From: Litoreibacter sp.
GTDB lineage: Bacteria > Pseudomonadota > Alphaproteobacteria > Rhodobacterales > Rhodobacteraceae
Direction: 5' to 3'
Assembly (NCBI GenBank): GCA_013042765.1
Contig: JABDPP010000104.1
Span: forward strand, 1 to 8,337
Length of the DNA stretch: 8,337 nucleotides
Positions 1 to 6,339 of this stretch are shown one piece after another. Made by a program: the position numbers and the translations under genes. The first letter of the stretch is position 1, and each line of letters begins with the position of its first letter. The notes below the pieces were generated by a model. It was not told where the DNA came from and did no database searches. It was given only the letters and a program-made list of their open reading frames with translations.

Positions 1-698
1 GTCTCCAAAAGCTCTGTCATCGGGATCAGTTCTGTGGTCTCGCCCTGGCGCAAGAGCATGCCGAAGCGCTCGTCAACACCAAGGTAAATCCCGGTTTTTC
101 CCGTAATTTCAATTTCTTCACCGATGCCCTGCGCCAGCCCGCACCATTCCTTGTGCAGCGGTTGCGCGCCTTCGTCGATCCAACGGTTGATCCAAACGAG
201 GCTATGCTTGGCCCAGCTTTCCAGAAGCCGGTCGGCCTCCACGTCGGCGCAGCCCTCGGCGTAAAGCGAGGTCTGGTCCGGCGTCTCGCCCGGATTGTCG
301 CCCTCGGGCCAGAGCGGCAACTCGAAGCCCACCACCAGCCAATCGGGCTCGGCTTCCGGATCGTCGGTCGAGGCGGCGACACGCAGCCGTCCGCAGGCGG
401 CCCCGTTGATGCGGATGCCGCCGTTCCAGTCCAGATGCACGCCGACCTCGGGCGGGGCCAGCGCGCCAAGCGCGTTCTGGAACCCCACGCCGCAGACCGG
501 CAGCATCGCGATGGCGTCCTTCAGGGGCACTTCGGGAGCCACCACCAGTGCGGCGCGCAGGCTGCTGGCCCCGAGATTGTAGACCACAGTCCCTGCGTCG
601 CAGCCCACCAGCGCCATGGCGCGGGCCTTGTCGAACGGATCGATGGCGCCCTCGACCGCCTCGCCGGACATCAGGGGAGGGAAGCTGACCTCGCTCAT
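1..698 (-). CDS. Biotin/lipoate--protein ligase family protein (DUF4444 type), 3' end cut by window edge
   Basis: The minus-strand frame is open from an ATG at 698 to the left edge without a stop, giving 232 visible residues; the family is about this long, so probably only a few residues are missing. The fold is that of biotin/lipoate protein ligases: residues 90-107 (DWNGGIRINGAACGRLRV) match the WPNDI...NG...G segment that binds biotinyl-AMP, and residues 30-70 fit the preceding beta strands. The C-terminal 60 residues (EEIEITGKTGIYLGVDERF region) resemble the small DUF4444 domain of alphaproteobacterial members. The GRGRR-type loop and the catalytic lysine after the WPND-like motif are not evident, so ligase activity is uncertain. 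The start codon overlaps the Mrp stop (ATGA, 695-698), which implies translational coupling. Assignment is from recalled family features; the acceptor protein is unknown. Confidence 0.8.
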   Translation of the reverse strand, partial: MSEVSFPPLMSGEAVEGAIDPFDKARAMALVGCDAGTVVYNLGASSLRAALVVAPEVPLKDAIAMLPVCGVGFQNALGALAPPEVGVHLDWNGGIRINGAACGRLRVAASTDDPEAEPDWLVVGFELPLWPEGDNPGETPDQTSLYAEGCADVEADRLLESWAKHSLVWINRWIDEGAQPLHKEWCGLAQGIGEEIEITGKTGIYLGVDERFGMLLRQGETTELIPMTELLE

Positions 699-1768
699 GC
701 CAGACCGTCTGCCACCAGTTGACGCGCGATGGCCCGGAAGCTCTCGGCCTGCGGGCTGTCGGGTTTGGAAATGACGATCGGCGCACCGCCGTCAGCGGCT
801 AGCCGGATGTCGAGATCGAGCGGGATTTCCGCCAGCAGCGGCACGCCCAGCTTCTTGGCCTCGGCCGCCACGCCACCATGGCCGAAGACATGCTCTTCAT
901 GGCCGCATTGGGAGCAGATATGGGTGCTCATGTTCTCGATCATGCCAAGGATCGGTGTGCCCAGCTGGTTGAACATGTCGATGCCCTTGCGCGCGTCCAG
1001 AAGCGCGACGTCCTGCGGCGTGGAAACCACGATCGCGCCATCCACATGGGCCTTTTGGGCCAGTGTCATCTGCACGTCACCGGTGCCCGGCGGCAAGTCC
1101 ACGATCAGCACGTCGAGCGCCCCCCACTGCACCTGCGTCAGCATCTGCTGCAGTGCGCCCATCAGCATGGGACCGCGCCAGACAACCGCCTGACCTTCGT
1201 TGGTCATCAGACCCATCGACATCATCGTGACACCGTGGTTGCGCATCGGCAGGATGGTTTTGCCATCGGGCGAGGCAGGGCGGCCGGAGACGCCAAGCAT
1301 CCGCGGCTGTGACGGCCCGTAAACATCGGCATCCAGAAGGCCCACGCGGCGCCCTTCGGCGGCCAGCGCACAGGCGAGGTTGGCCGAGAGGGTGGACTTG
1401 CCGACCCCGCCCTTGCCAGAGGCAATGGCTACGATCCGGTCCACGCCGGGCACTTTCTGCGGGCCTTTCGGTTCCGCCTTGCGGCCGGGCTTGAGGTCGG
1501 GCGGCGGCGCCTTGGCGGAGTGGGCGGTCATCACGGCGGAGACGCTGCTAACACCCTCAAGCGCTTTGATTTTTGCTTCGGCATCGGCGCGCACGGCCTC
1601 GTAGGCTTGCGCGTGGGACGGGTTCACCTCGATCACGAAGCGGACTGCGCCATCCTCGACGGTCAGGGCACGAACAAGTCCGCCGCCAACGATATCCTGA
1701 TCCTGTGCGCTGACCGGATCTTTGATTTGCTTGAGGGCGTCCAGAACGGATTCACGGGTAACAGACAC
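695..1768 (-). CDS. mrp: Mrp/ApbC family Fe-S cluster carrier P-loop ATPase
   Basis: A 357-residue cytosolic scaffold/carrier that in this family binds a [4Fe-4S] cluster and hands it to target proteins. Residues 5-80 form the MIP18/DUF59-type N-terminal domain, followed by a Pro/Lys linker (about 84-105). The deviant Walker A loop GKGGVGKS lies at 118-125, with DADVYGPS (146-153) and VDLPPGTGD (223-231) as further ParA/MinD-type motifs. The cluster-binding C285-x2-C288 sits in CSQCGHEEHVFG. I chose the GTG at 1768: it lies one base after the upstream DUF6494 stop (TAACGTG), has GAGGGG ten bases upstream (1784-1779), and gives the usual length. An ATG at 1825 would add 19 unlike residues inside the neighbouring gene. 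In this setting it may supply Fe-S clusters to the dehydrogenase or polyferredoxin, though it is also a general housekeeping factor. Confidence 0.95.
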   Translation of the reverse strand: MSVTRESVLDALKQIKDPVSAQDQDIVGGGLVRALTVEDGAVRFVIEVNPSHAQAYEAVRADAEAKIKALEGVSSVSAVMTAHSAKAPPPDLKPGRKAEPKGPQKVPGVDRIVAIASGKGGVGKSTLSANLACALAAEGRRVGLLDADVYGPSQPRMLGVSGRPASPDGKTILPMRNHGVTMMSMGLMTNEGQAVVWRGPMLMGALQQMLTQVQWGALDVLIVDLPPGTGDVQMTLAQKAHVDGAIVVSTPQDVALLDARKGIDMFNQLGTPILGMIENMSTHICSQCGHEEHVFGHGGVAAEAKKLGVPLLAEIPLDLDIRLAADGGAPIVISKPDSPQAESFRAIARQLVADGLA

Positions 1769-1769
1769 G

Positions 1770-1964
1770 TTACGACTGCCCCTCGATCTTGCCGGTGACG
1801 ACATGTTCCATGTCGAGCCCGTCAATGGTCAGAACCATCTTCGCCTCGAAGGTCTTGCCGGTGGTGTCGCCCGCGTCGCGCAGGGCCTGCTCAATGGCCT
1901 GCTGCGAGGTGACGCCGACCTGCTTGAGGAACTTGCGCATCGACATGTTGAAATCTTCACTCAT
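1770..1964 (-). CDS. DUF6494 family small protein
   Basis: A 64-residue protein without signal peptide or membrane segment. The stretch NMSMRKFLKQVGVTSQQAIE (residues 6-25) followed by a short helix and KMVLTIDGLDMEHVVTGKI (42-60) matches what I recall of DUF6494, a small family of unknown function often placed directly before mrp. The predicted layout is a helical N-terminal half and two or three beta strands at the C-terminus. The ATG at 1964 has GGGAG six bases upstream (1975-1971). The stop is one base before the Mrp start, so the two are very probably co-translated; this pairing suggests a role with Mrp in Fe-S assembly, which is inference only. Confidence 0.85.
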   Translation of the reverse strand: MSEDFNMSMRKFLKQVGVTSQQAIEQALRDAGDTTGKTFEAKMVLTIDGLDMEHVVTGKIEGQS

Positions 1965-2057
1965 CGGGATCTCCCATTTTTTGTTGTCCGATTTTCGCCC
2001 GAGGCATTGACGGATTTAGGCCACGGCCCCTAGGCTTGCAACCCGATCCAACTGAAT
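1965..2057. promoter_or_regulatory. Divergent intergenic region with weak overlapping promoter candidates
   Basis: These 93 bases separate the leftward DUF6494-mrp unit from the rightward cytochrome/TupA-like gene and must hold both promoters. For the minus strand, TTGCAA (2041-2036) and TAAATC (2018-2013) are separated by 17 bases and match the sigma70 boxes at 4/6 and 3/6. For the plus strand, TTGACG (2007-2012) and TAGGCT (2031-2036) are 18 bases apart. If used, the two promoters would overlap and compete. These are weak matches by eye, offered as candidates only. Confidence 0.25.
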
Positions 2058-2810
2058 ATGGATGCCGTTGCATTGCGATTGATATTCTCTCTTCTTCTCG
2101 TATTTGCGCTGTGGCCCGCGAGCCTTGTGGCGCAGGAAAAAACCTTCCGGCTGAGCGCGCCGGACTCGCTGACCGAAACCGGATTTCTCAAACATCTTTT
2201 GCCGCGTTTCTCCCTGAAAACGGGGATCCGCATCTCCGTGGTCGGTGCGGGCGACGTGGCCGAGGCCAGCTTCGGCTCCGAGGGAAGGCCGGTCTTTGAG
2301 GGGGCTGGCGCGATCTGGCGTTTCTCCCATGACGAGACCGCGCATACGAAGCGGTTTGCGGACTGGCTTGGCTCGGATGTGGGACGGCGCACGATCGAGG
2401 CCTTCAAGCCCGACGGCACCCAGCTTTTCAGCGCCGAGATCCGCAAGGAAGAGGTTCAGGTCGTCGTCAGTTTCGACGGGGACGCCAAGCTTGGCGCCGA
2501 GCTGTCGCTGACCCATTGCGGGCGCTGCCACGTGATCGGCGAGATCAACAAGCAGAACGGCATCGACTCGACCCCGTCTTTTGCGGTCCTGCGCACGCTG
2601 TCGAACTGGGAGGACCGGTTTCAGGCCTTCTTCTCGCTCAACCCGCATCCCGCCTTCACCCAGATCGAGGACGTGACCGAACCCTTCGATCCCGAACGCC
2701 CGTCGCCCATCGTGCCGCTTAGCATCACGCTGGATGATCTGGAGGCGATCCTCGCCTACGTGGCCAAGGTTGAACCGGCCGATCTGGGCGCTCCGATCCA
2801 ATCTCAGTGA
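2058..2810 (+). CDS. Exported TupA-like/c-type cytochrome fusion protein
   Basis: A 250-residue protein. Residues 1-25 form a Sec signal peptide (hydrophobic core 7-20, probable cleavage SLVA|QE), placing it in the periplasm. Residues 29-62 (starting FRLSAPDSLTETGFL, ending KTGIRISVVGAG) resemble the first strand and helix of tungstate/phosphate-type binding proteins such as TupA. Residues 96-126 (HTKRFADWLGSD, then FKPDGTQLF) resemble the C-terminal helix of the same proteins. The roughly 130 residues normally between them are missing. Residues 145-245 carry one heme c motif, C154-x2-C157-H158, and end in a helix (LDDLEAILAYVA) typical of cytochrome c. No Met follows the motif; H197 is the only evident candidate for the second axial ligand. 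No clear Shine-Dalgarno sequence precedes the ATG, so the start is supported mainly by the signal peptide. It probably passes electrons in the periplasm; its partner is unknown. Confidence 0.72.
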   Translation: MDAVALRLIFSLLLVFALWPASLVAQEKTFRLSAPDSLTETGFLKHLLPRFSLKTGIRISVVGAGDVAEASFGSEGRPVFEGAGAIWRFSHDETAHTKRFADWLGSDVGRRTIEAFKPDGTQLFSAEIRKEEVQVVVSFDGDAKLGAELSLTHCGRCHVIGEINKQNGIDSTPSFAVLRTLSNWEDRFQAFFSLNPHPAFTQIEDVTEPFDPERPSPIVPLSITLDDLEAILAYVAKVEPADLGAPIQSQ

Positions 2811-4759
2811 TCCTTGCGCTTCGAGAAGTAGTCTTCCGTGGTGCGCACCTTCGGGCGCTCACCCATGGCAAACGGGTTGTTTTCTGAATGATACTGCGCG
2901 TTGATCCGGCAGTTGTCGCACATCTGGATCATCTTCGCGGCCTGCGAGCTGGCAAACATCGCGTGCTTGCCGGCCAGCTTCTCGGTGATCTTCTCAACGG
3001 TTGATTTCGAGCCGAACAACACACCGCATTCGATACAGGCAAACGGCTCTTCCTCGTGCACGACCGTCTGGGCCAGCGCCGCGTCGGTCAGGTTCAGCCG
3101 CGGCGCCAGCGTGATCGCCTTTTCCGGGCAGATATTGGCGCACAGTCCACATTGCAGGCAGGCATCCTCCTGGAAACGCAGCTGCGGCAGGTCGGGATTG
3201 TCGCCCAACGCGCCCGACGGGCAGAGCGATACGCAGGACAGGCACAGCGTGCAGGCATCCGTGTCGACCACCACCGCGCCGTAAGGGGCGTTCTCAGGCA
3301 GATCGAGGATCTCGGCCTCGGGCTGCAGCGCCTTGGCGGCCACTCGGGTGACCTGGCGGCGGGTGCCGATGGGCAGGATCGGTGTCTCCAGCGCGGCGGG
3401 GGCCTCGGCACCATAAAGCGCGTCCGACAGCGCATCAGGGTCACCCAGATCCAACAGCCGCAGGCCGTCTTTGCCCGAGATGGCATCGGCCAGCGCGGTT
3501 TCGCGCTCCAGCACGTCGCGCTCGGTTTTCGGGGCCAGCAGCACATCCACGCGGGCGAACCCGGCGCCAAGGGCTGCCAGCATCTCGGCGTGGCCAAAGC
3601 CCGACAGCGCGTCAACCTCCAGCGGCACCACGTCGGCGGGCAGACCACGGCCAAACCGGGCCGCGAGCCCGATCATCTCGGTCCCGTAATCGGTATCATG
3701 TACCAGCAGTTTCGGGGCGCTGCCACCTGCTTTGCGGAAGGTGGAGGCGAGCGTCTCGATCCGCCGGAAGATCGTGGCGACCGGCGGCGCGTCATAGCTG
3801 ATGGCTCCCGACGGGCAAAGCGCCGAACAGGCGCCGCAGCCCGCACAGATCATCGGGTCGATGGCCACGTGTTCACCGGCCGAGGTGATCGCACCGGTGG
3901 GGCAGACGTCGAGGCAGTTCGAACAGGCCGGCTGTTCGGCCCGCGAATGAGCGCAGAGCGCGGGCTCAAGCCGAACGTAAAGTGGTTTTTCGAACGTGCC
4001 GACAAGCTGGCTGGCCTGAAGGATCACGCTTGCGACGGCAGGCTGGCTTTTTGGATCGGCGCGCAGGTAGCCCTCCCGCTTTTCAGGCGCCGGAAAGAGC
4101 GGCGTGCCGCCGGTGAGGTCCAGAATGATGTCGCATTGGGACAGGGCGCCGTCGCGCGGCTCGGTCAGGGTCGGCGCGCCGCGACCCCCCGCGATTCGCT
4201 GGCGCAAAGCGTCGATGCGCACCTCGAATCCGCCCAGGGCGCCCGAGGCGCGGCTGAGCTTGCCCTGCAGCGTGTCATAGCGGCGGTCGAGCGGGGTATC
4301 GTCACTCTCATCGGTCAGAAGAACAGTCACGCCCAACGTTTCGCACAGCGCTTCGGCGGCGGGCAGGGCGGCGCTCGCGGCGCCGATGATCAGGCACAGG
4401 CCCTCGGAATGAACATCGACGGACTTGGAGGTGGGAGCGGGCAGGGCGGCCTCTGCGGCAAGGGCCGCCATCTTCGCGGGGGCTTGCGTGTCATCGGACC
4501 AGCCGGCCCGATCGCGCAGGTCGAGGAAGGTCGGAATCTCGGCTTCGATTTCCGCCGCAAGCTCTTCAAATCGTTGACGTTCCTGTTGGCAGGCGAGGAT
4601 CACGTCGCCCTCGGCAATCGCCTTTGCGGCATCCTCGATCTGGGCCTCGCAGAGGTTCGTGAAGACCCGCGAACAGCTCAACCCAGTGGCTGCGCCGATC
4701 GCGTCCGCACCGAGCGATTGACTGCCCAGACAATCGCACAGGACCAGTTTCTTTGTCAT
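2804..4759 (-). CDS. HdrA-like 4Fe-4S polyferredoxin protein of the formate dehydrogenase locus
   Basis: A 651-residue cytosolic Fe-S protein. Residues 1-115 carry C8-x-C10, C29, C37 and C57 with AKAIAEGDVILACQQ, resembling the N-terminal Cys domain of heterodisulfide reductase HdrA. Residues 121-135 (LCLIIGAASAALPAA) look like a Rossmann strand whose GxGxxG has become GxAxxA. Ferredoxin motifs follow: C269/C279/C282/C286-P with an unusual first spacing; C305-x2-C308-x2-C311-x3-C315-P; then at C503/C506/C509/C513 and C534/C537/C540/C544 with regular spacing. This allows four [4Fe-4S] clusters. A domain at about 348-410 recalls MvhD, and C575-x2-C578 with C614-x2-C617 may form another metal site. 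The ATG at 4759 has GGGGGG six bases upstream. It is divergent from the DUF3305 operon and probably shuttles electrons for formate metabolism; the exact reaction is unknown. Confidence 0.87.
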   Translation of the reverse strand: MTKKLVLCDCLGSQSLGADAIGAATGLSCSRVFTNLCEAQIEDAAKAIAEGDVILACQQERQRFEELAAEIEAEIPTFLDLRDRAGWSDDTQAPAKMAALAAEAALPAPTSKSVDVHSEGLCLIIGAASAALPAAEALCETLGVTVLLTDESDDTPLDRRYDTLQGKLSRASGALGGFEVRIDALRQRIAGGRGAPTLTEPRDGALSQCDIILDLTGGTPLFPAPEKREGYLRADPKSQPAVASVILQASQLVGTFEKPLYVRLEPALCAHSRAEQPACSNCLDVCPTGAITSAGEHVAIDPMICAGCGACSALCPSGAISYDAPPVATIFRRIETLASTFRKAGGSAPKLLVHDTDYGTEMIGLAARFGRGLPADVVPLEVDALSGFGHAEMLAALGAGFARVDVLLAPKTERDVLERETALADAISGKDGLRLLDLGDPDALSDALYGAEAPAALETPILPIGTRRQVTRVAAKALQPEAEILDLPENAPYGAVVVDTDACTLCLSCVSLCPSGALGDNPDLPQLRFQEDACLQCGLCANICPEKAITLAPRLNLTDAALAQTVVHEEEPFACIECGVLFGSKSTVEKITEKLAGKHAMFASSQAAKMIQMCDNCRINAQYHSENNPFAMGERPKVRTTEDYFSKRKDH

Positions 4760-4935
4760 GATTTTCCCCCCGGCTTATTCCTGACCTCATTTCTAAGGTT
4801 TGGAAGTTGATAGGCAGCTTTCAAGGGGGCGTAAACCCGATTTTCTCCTGACAAGGCGGGCGAAAAATGACCGGTATCAAAAAAAGTGCAAATGAGTGTG
4901 CGAAAAGAATCGAAACTGTCTTGGCGTCCTTACTC

Positions 4936-4953
4936 TGTCATAAAGAACTGACA
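4936..4953. promoter_or_regulatory. Candidate operator: dyad TGTCA-N8-TGACA
   Basis: TGTCA (4936-4940) and TGACA (4949-4953) are perfect inverted half-sites separated by eight AT-rich bases, an arrangement suited to a dimeric helix-turn-helix regulator. A further TGACA occurs at 4849-4853. It lies about 140 bases upstream of the DUF3305 start and 175 upstream of the polyferredoxin start. The regulator is not in the window, and five-base arms can arise by chance. Confidence 0.3.
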
Positions 4954-5080
4954 CATGCCCGGCAGCCAATCCGAAAAAGCGAAAAAATTGTTCATTTACA
5001 TGCAAAAAAGCCTTTCAAGTTTTTCACTTCTGGATCACCATTGGCTGTAACAAATCAAGAATAACGAATGTCACGTTTTG

Positions 5081-5085
5081 GGAGG
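5081..5085 (+). promoter_or_regulatory. Shine-Dalgarno GGAGG that fixes the TTG start of DUF3305
   Basis: GGAGG is the strongest ribosome binding site in this part of the window and is followed after four bases by TTG (5090). An earlier in-frame TTG at 5078 would place the GGAGG inside the coding sequence, so 5090 is the better start. The ATG at 5068 is in another frame. Confidence 0.7.
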
Positions 5086-5089
5086 AACA

Positions 5090-5659
5090 TTGGCAGCACC
5101 TGAATCCAGATTTCAGTCGATTCCGCTCGGAGTGGTGGTTCGGCGCGTTCCTGGTGTGACCCGCTGGGCGCGTTGGACGTGGAGTGCTGTTGCCGTTCTG
5201 CCCGGTGCCGGGTCTGCCGATTGGCGTGTGATGCGCGAGCAGGATGATGTCACCGAATACCACGCCGCCACCGTGCCGCTGGAGCTCTATCGCACCGACA
5301 CTGAGGCCTACCTGACCGGGATCTCCGCGAAAGTTCCCGCGATCTACGTGGTGATGCGCGAAACCGGCGATGACAAGGCGCCGCTGGAGGTCGTTCTGGC
5401 GACCGCCTCGCCCTATGAGGGGCAGGACTACGCTGACAGCGGCGAAGAGATCGTCGAGAAGGTGCCGATGCCCGAAGGGCTGGTCGCCTGGATCCGGGAC
5501 TTTGTCGAGTTGCACCACGAGGAGGAAGTCTTCGTGAAGCGCCGCCGTGACAAACAGCGGACCGATCTGGTCGAGGACGGCATTGGCGACAGTCGCATCT
5601 CGCAACTGACCGATGTTTACCGCGCGCCGACCCGCTCCGAGAAGGAGACGATCCATTGA
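5090..5659 (+). CDS. DUF3305 domain-containing protein, formate dehydrogenase accessory
   Basis: A 189-residue soluble protein with no signal peptide. The N-terminal block IPLGVVVRR (11-19), then WTWSAVAVLPGAG (29-41) and the segment PLELYRTDTEAYLTG (63-77) are the pattern I recall for DUF3305, a family of unknown function found in alphaproteobacterial formate dehydrogenase operons next to DUF3306. The C-terminal third (130-165) is charged and helical, with EEEVFVKRRRDK. Translation starts at TTG 5090, chosen from the GGAGG at 5081-5085. Its TGA stop overlaps the TTG of the next gene (TTGA, 5656-5659), so the two proteins are probably made together and may form a complex. As first gene of the rightward operon it is under the control of the AT-rich region upstream. 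Role in dehydrogenase maturation is inferred from context only. Confidence 0.9.
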   Translation: MAAPESRFQSIPLGVVVRRVPGVTRWARWTWSAVAVLPGAGSADWRVMREQDDVTEYHAATVPLELYRTDTEAYLTGISAKVPAIYVVMRETGDDKAPLEVVLATASPYEGQDYADSGEEIVEKVPMPEGLVAWIRDFVELHHEEEVFVKRRRDKQRTDLVEDGIGDSRISQLTDVYRAPTRSEKETIH

Positions 5660-6339
5660 GCGGTGAGAGCAACTTCTGGTCGCGCCGTCGCGCGGCTGTC
5701 GAGGCGGAGGCCGAGGCGGAAACCGCCGCCCTTGCGTCCCGCGCCGAAGCCGAGGAGGCCGAAAAGCAGGCCGAGAAGACCGACGAGGAAATTCTCGCCG
5801 AGCTCGACCTGCCCGATCCCGACACGCTCGGGGAGGGGGATGACTTCACCGGTTTCATGTCGAAAGCCGTGCCCGACCGCCTGCGCCGTCGGGCCTTGCG
5901 CCGTTTGTGGACCACCAACCCGGTGCTGGCCAATGTCGACGGTCTCGTCGATTACGGGCAGGACTTCACCGACAGCGCGATGGTCGTGGAAAACCTGCAG
6001 ACCGCCTATCAGGTCGGCAAGGGCATGATGCGCCATGTGCTCGAGATGGAGCGTCAGGCGGCGGAAGAGGCCGAAAAAGAACTGGCCGTGCTTGAAGAGG
6101 GGGAGGCCCCTGCCGAAGACGACCTCGCGCTTCAGGATGACGTTGACGAGGTGGATGAGGCCGGTGCCGATGCCAACGCCGATACCGCTGAGGCTGCACC
6201 TCAAGCTGGCGCTGAGCCTGCGCCGGGCGACTGGCAAGGCGCAACGGCCGCCACTGAACTTACAGATGACACGTCCGATGCGCCGGTGCTCACCGCGCCG
6301 CGCCGGATGTACTTTTCTTTTGAAACGGAAACCGCATGA
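5656..6339 (+). CDS. DUF3306 domain-containing protein, formate dehydrogenase accessory
   Basis: A 227-residue soluble protein. An FWSRRR motif at 7-12 is followed by a Glu/Ala-rich helix (13-48) likely to form a coiled coil. The family core lies at 50-105: LDLPDPDTL, DDFTGFM, VPDRLRRRALRRLW and NPVLANVDGLVDY. These blocks are what I recall for DUF3306. Residues 133-215 form a strongly acidic Ala/Glu/Asp tail that looks disordered. The start is TTG at 5656, supported by AAGGAG at 5642-5647 and the 4-base overlap with the DUF3305 stop. Its own stop overlaps the ATG of the chaperone gene (ATGA, 6336-6339). No catalytic motif is visible; a scaffolding or assembly role alongside DUF3305 and the TorD-like chaperone is inferred from the coupling. 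Confidence 0.9.
   Translation: MSGESNFWSRRRAAVEAEAEAETAALASRAEAEEAEKQAEKTDEEILAELDLPDPDTLGEGDDFTGFMSKAVPDRLRRRALRRLWTTNPVLANVDGLVDYGQDFTDSAMVVENLQTAYQVGKGMMRHVLEMERQAAEEAEKELAVLEEGEAPAEDDLALQDDVDEVDEAGADANADTAEAAPQAGAEPAPGDWQGATAATELTDDTSDAPVLTAPRRMYFSFETETA

Larger units (their letters stand above)
4760..5089. promoter_or_regulatory. AT-rich divergent control region between the polyferredoxin gene and the fdh operon
   Basis: These 330 bases hold no convincing gene. Bases 4861-5090 are about 40 % G+C by count, far below the flanking genes. There are A-tracts at 4863-4867, 4879-4885, 4903-4906, 4974-4978, 4982-4987 and 5004-5009 and a T-tract at 5020-5024; several are spaced by about one or two helical turns, which favours curved DNA. 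An 18-bp dyad is listed separately. I found no convincing sigma70 or sigma54 promoter, FNR box or terminator. By position it must drive the leftward polyferredoxin gene and the rightward DUF3305-fdh operon. Confidence 0.6.

Noticed and set aside
1769..1825. An ATG at 1825 as the Mrp start
   Set aside because: It would overlap DUF6494 by 56 bases and add 19 residues unlike the family; the GTG at 1768 has a suitable ribosome site and gives the usual length.
2016..2801. A 261-codon minus-strand open frame opposite the heme/TupA-like gene
   Set aside because: The plus strand has a signal peptide and CxxCH; the opposite frame shows no recognisable domain and has the composition of a shadow.
3056..4810. 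A 584-codon plus-strand open frame opposite the polyferredoxin gene
   Set aside because: It is fully antisense to a gene with clear ferredoxin motifs, reads as Arg/Gly/Gln-rich low-complexity protein, and is the usual antisense shadow in GC-rich DNA.
4809..4824. TTGAT...TCAA as an FNR/anaerobox site
   Set aside because: The half-sites are separated by ten bases between TTGA and TCAA, whereas FNR sites need six.
4867..5064. A 65-codon plus-strand open frame in the AT-rich intergenic region
   Set aside because: Its Lys-rich composition reflects A-tracts, it has no clear ribosome site or family resemblance, and it lies in a probable control region. A real small protein cannot be fully excluded.
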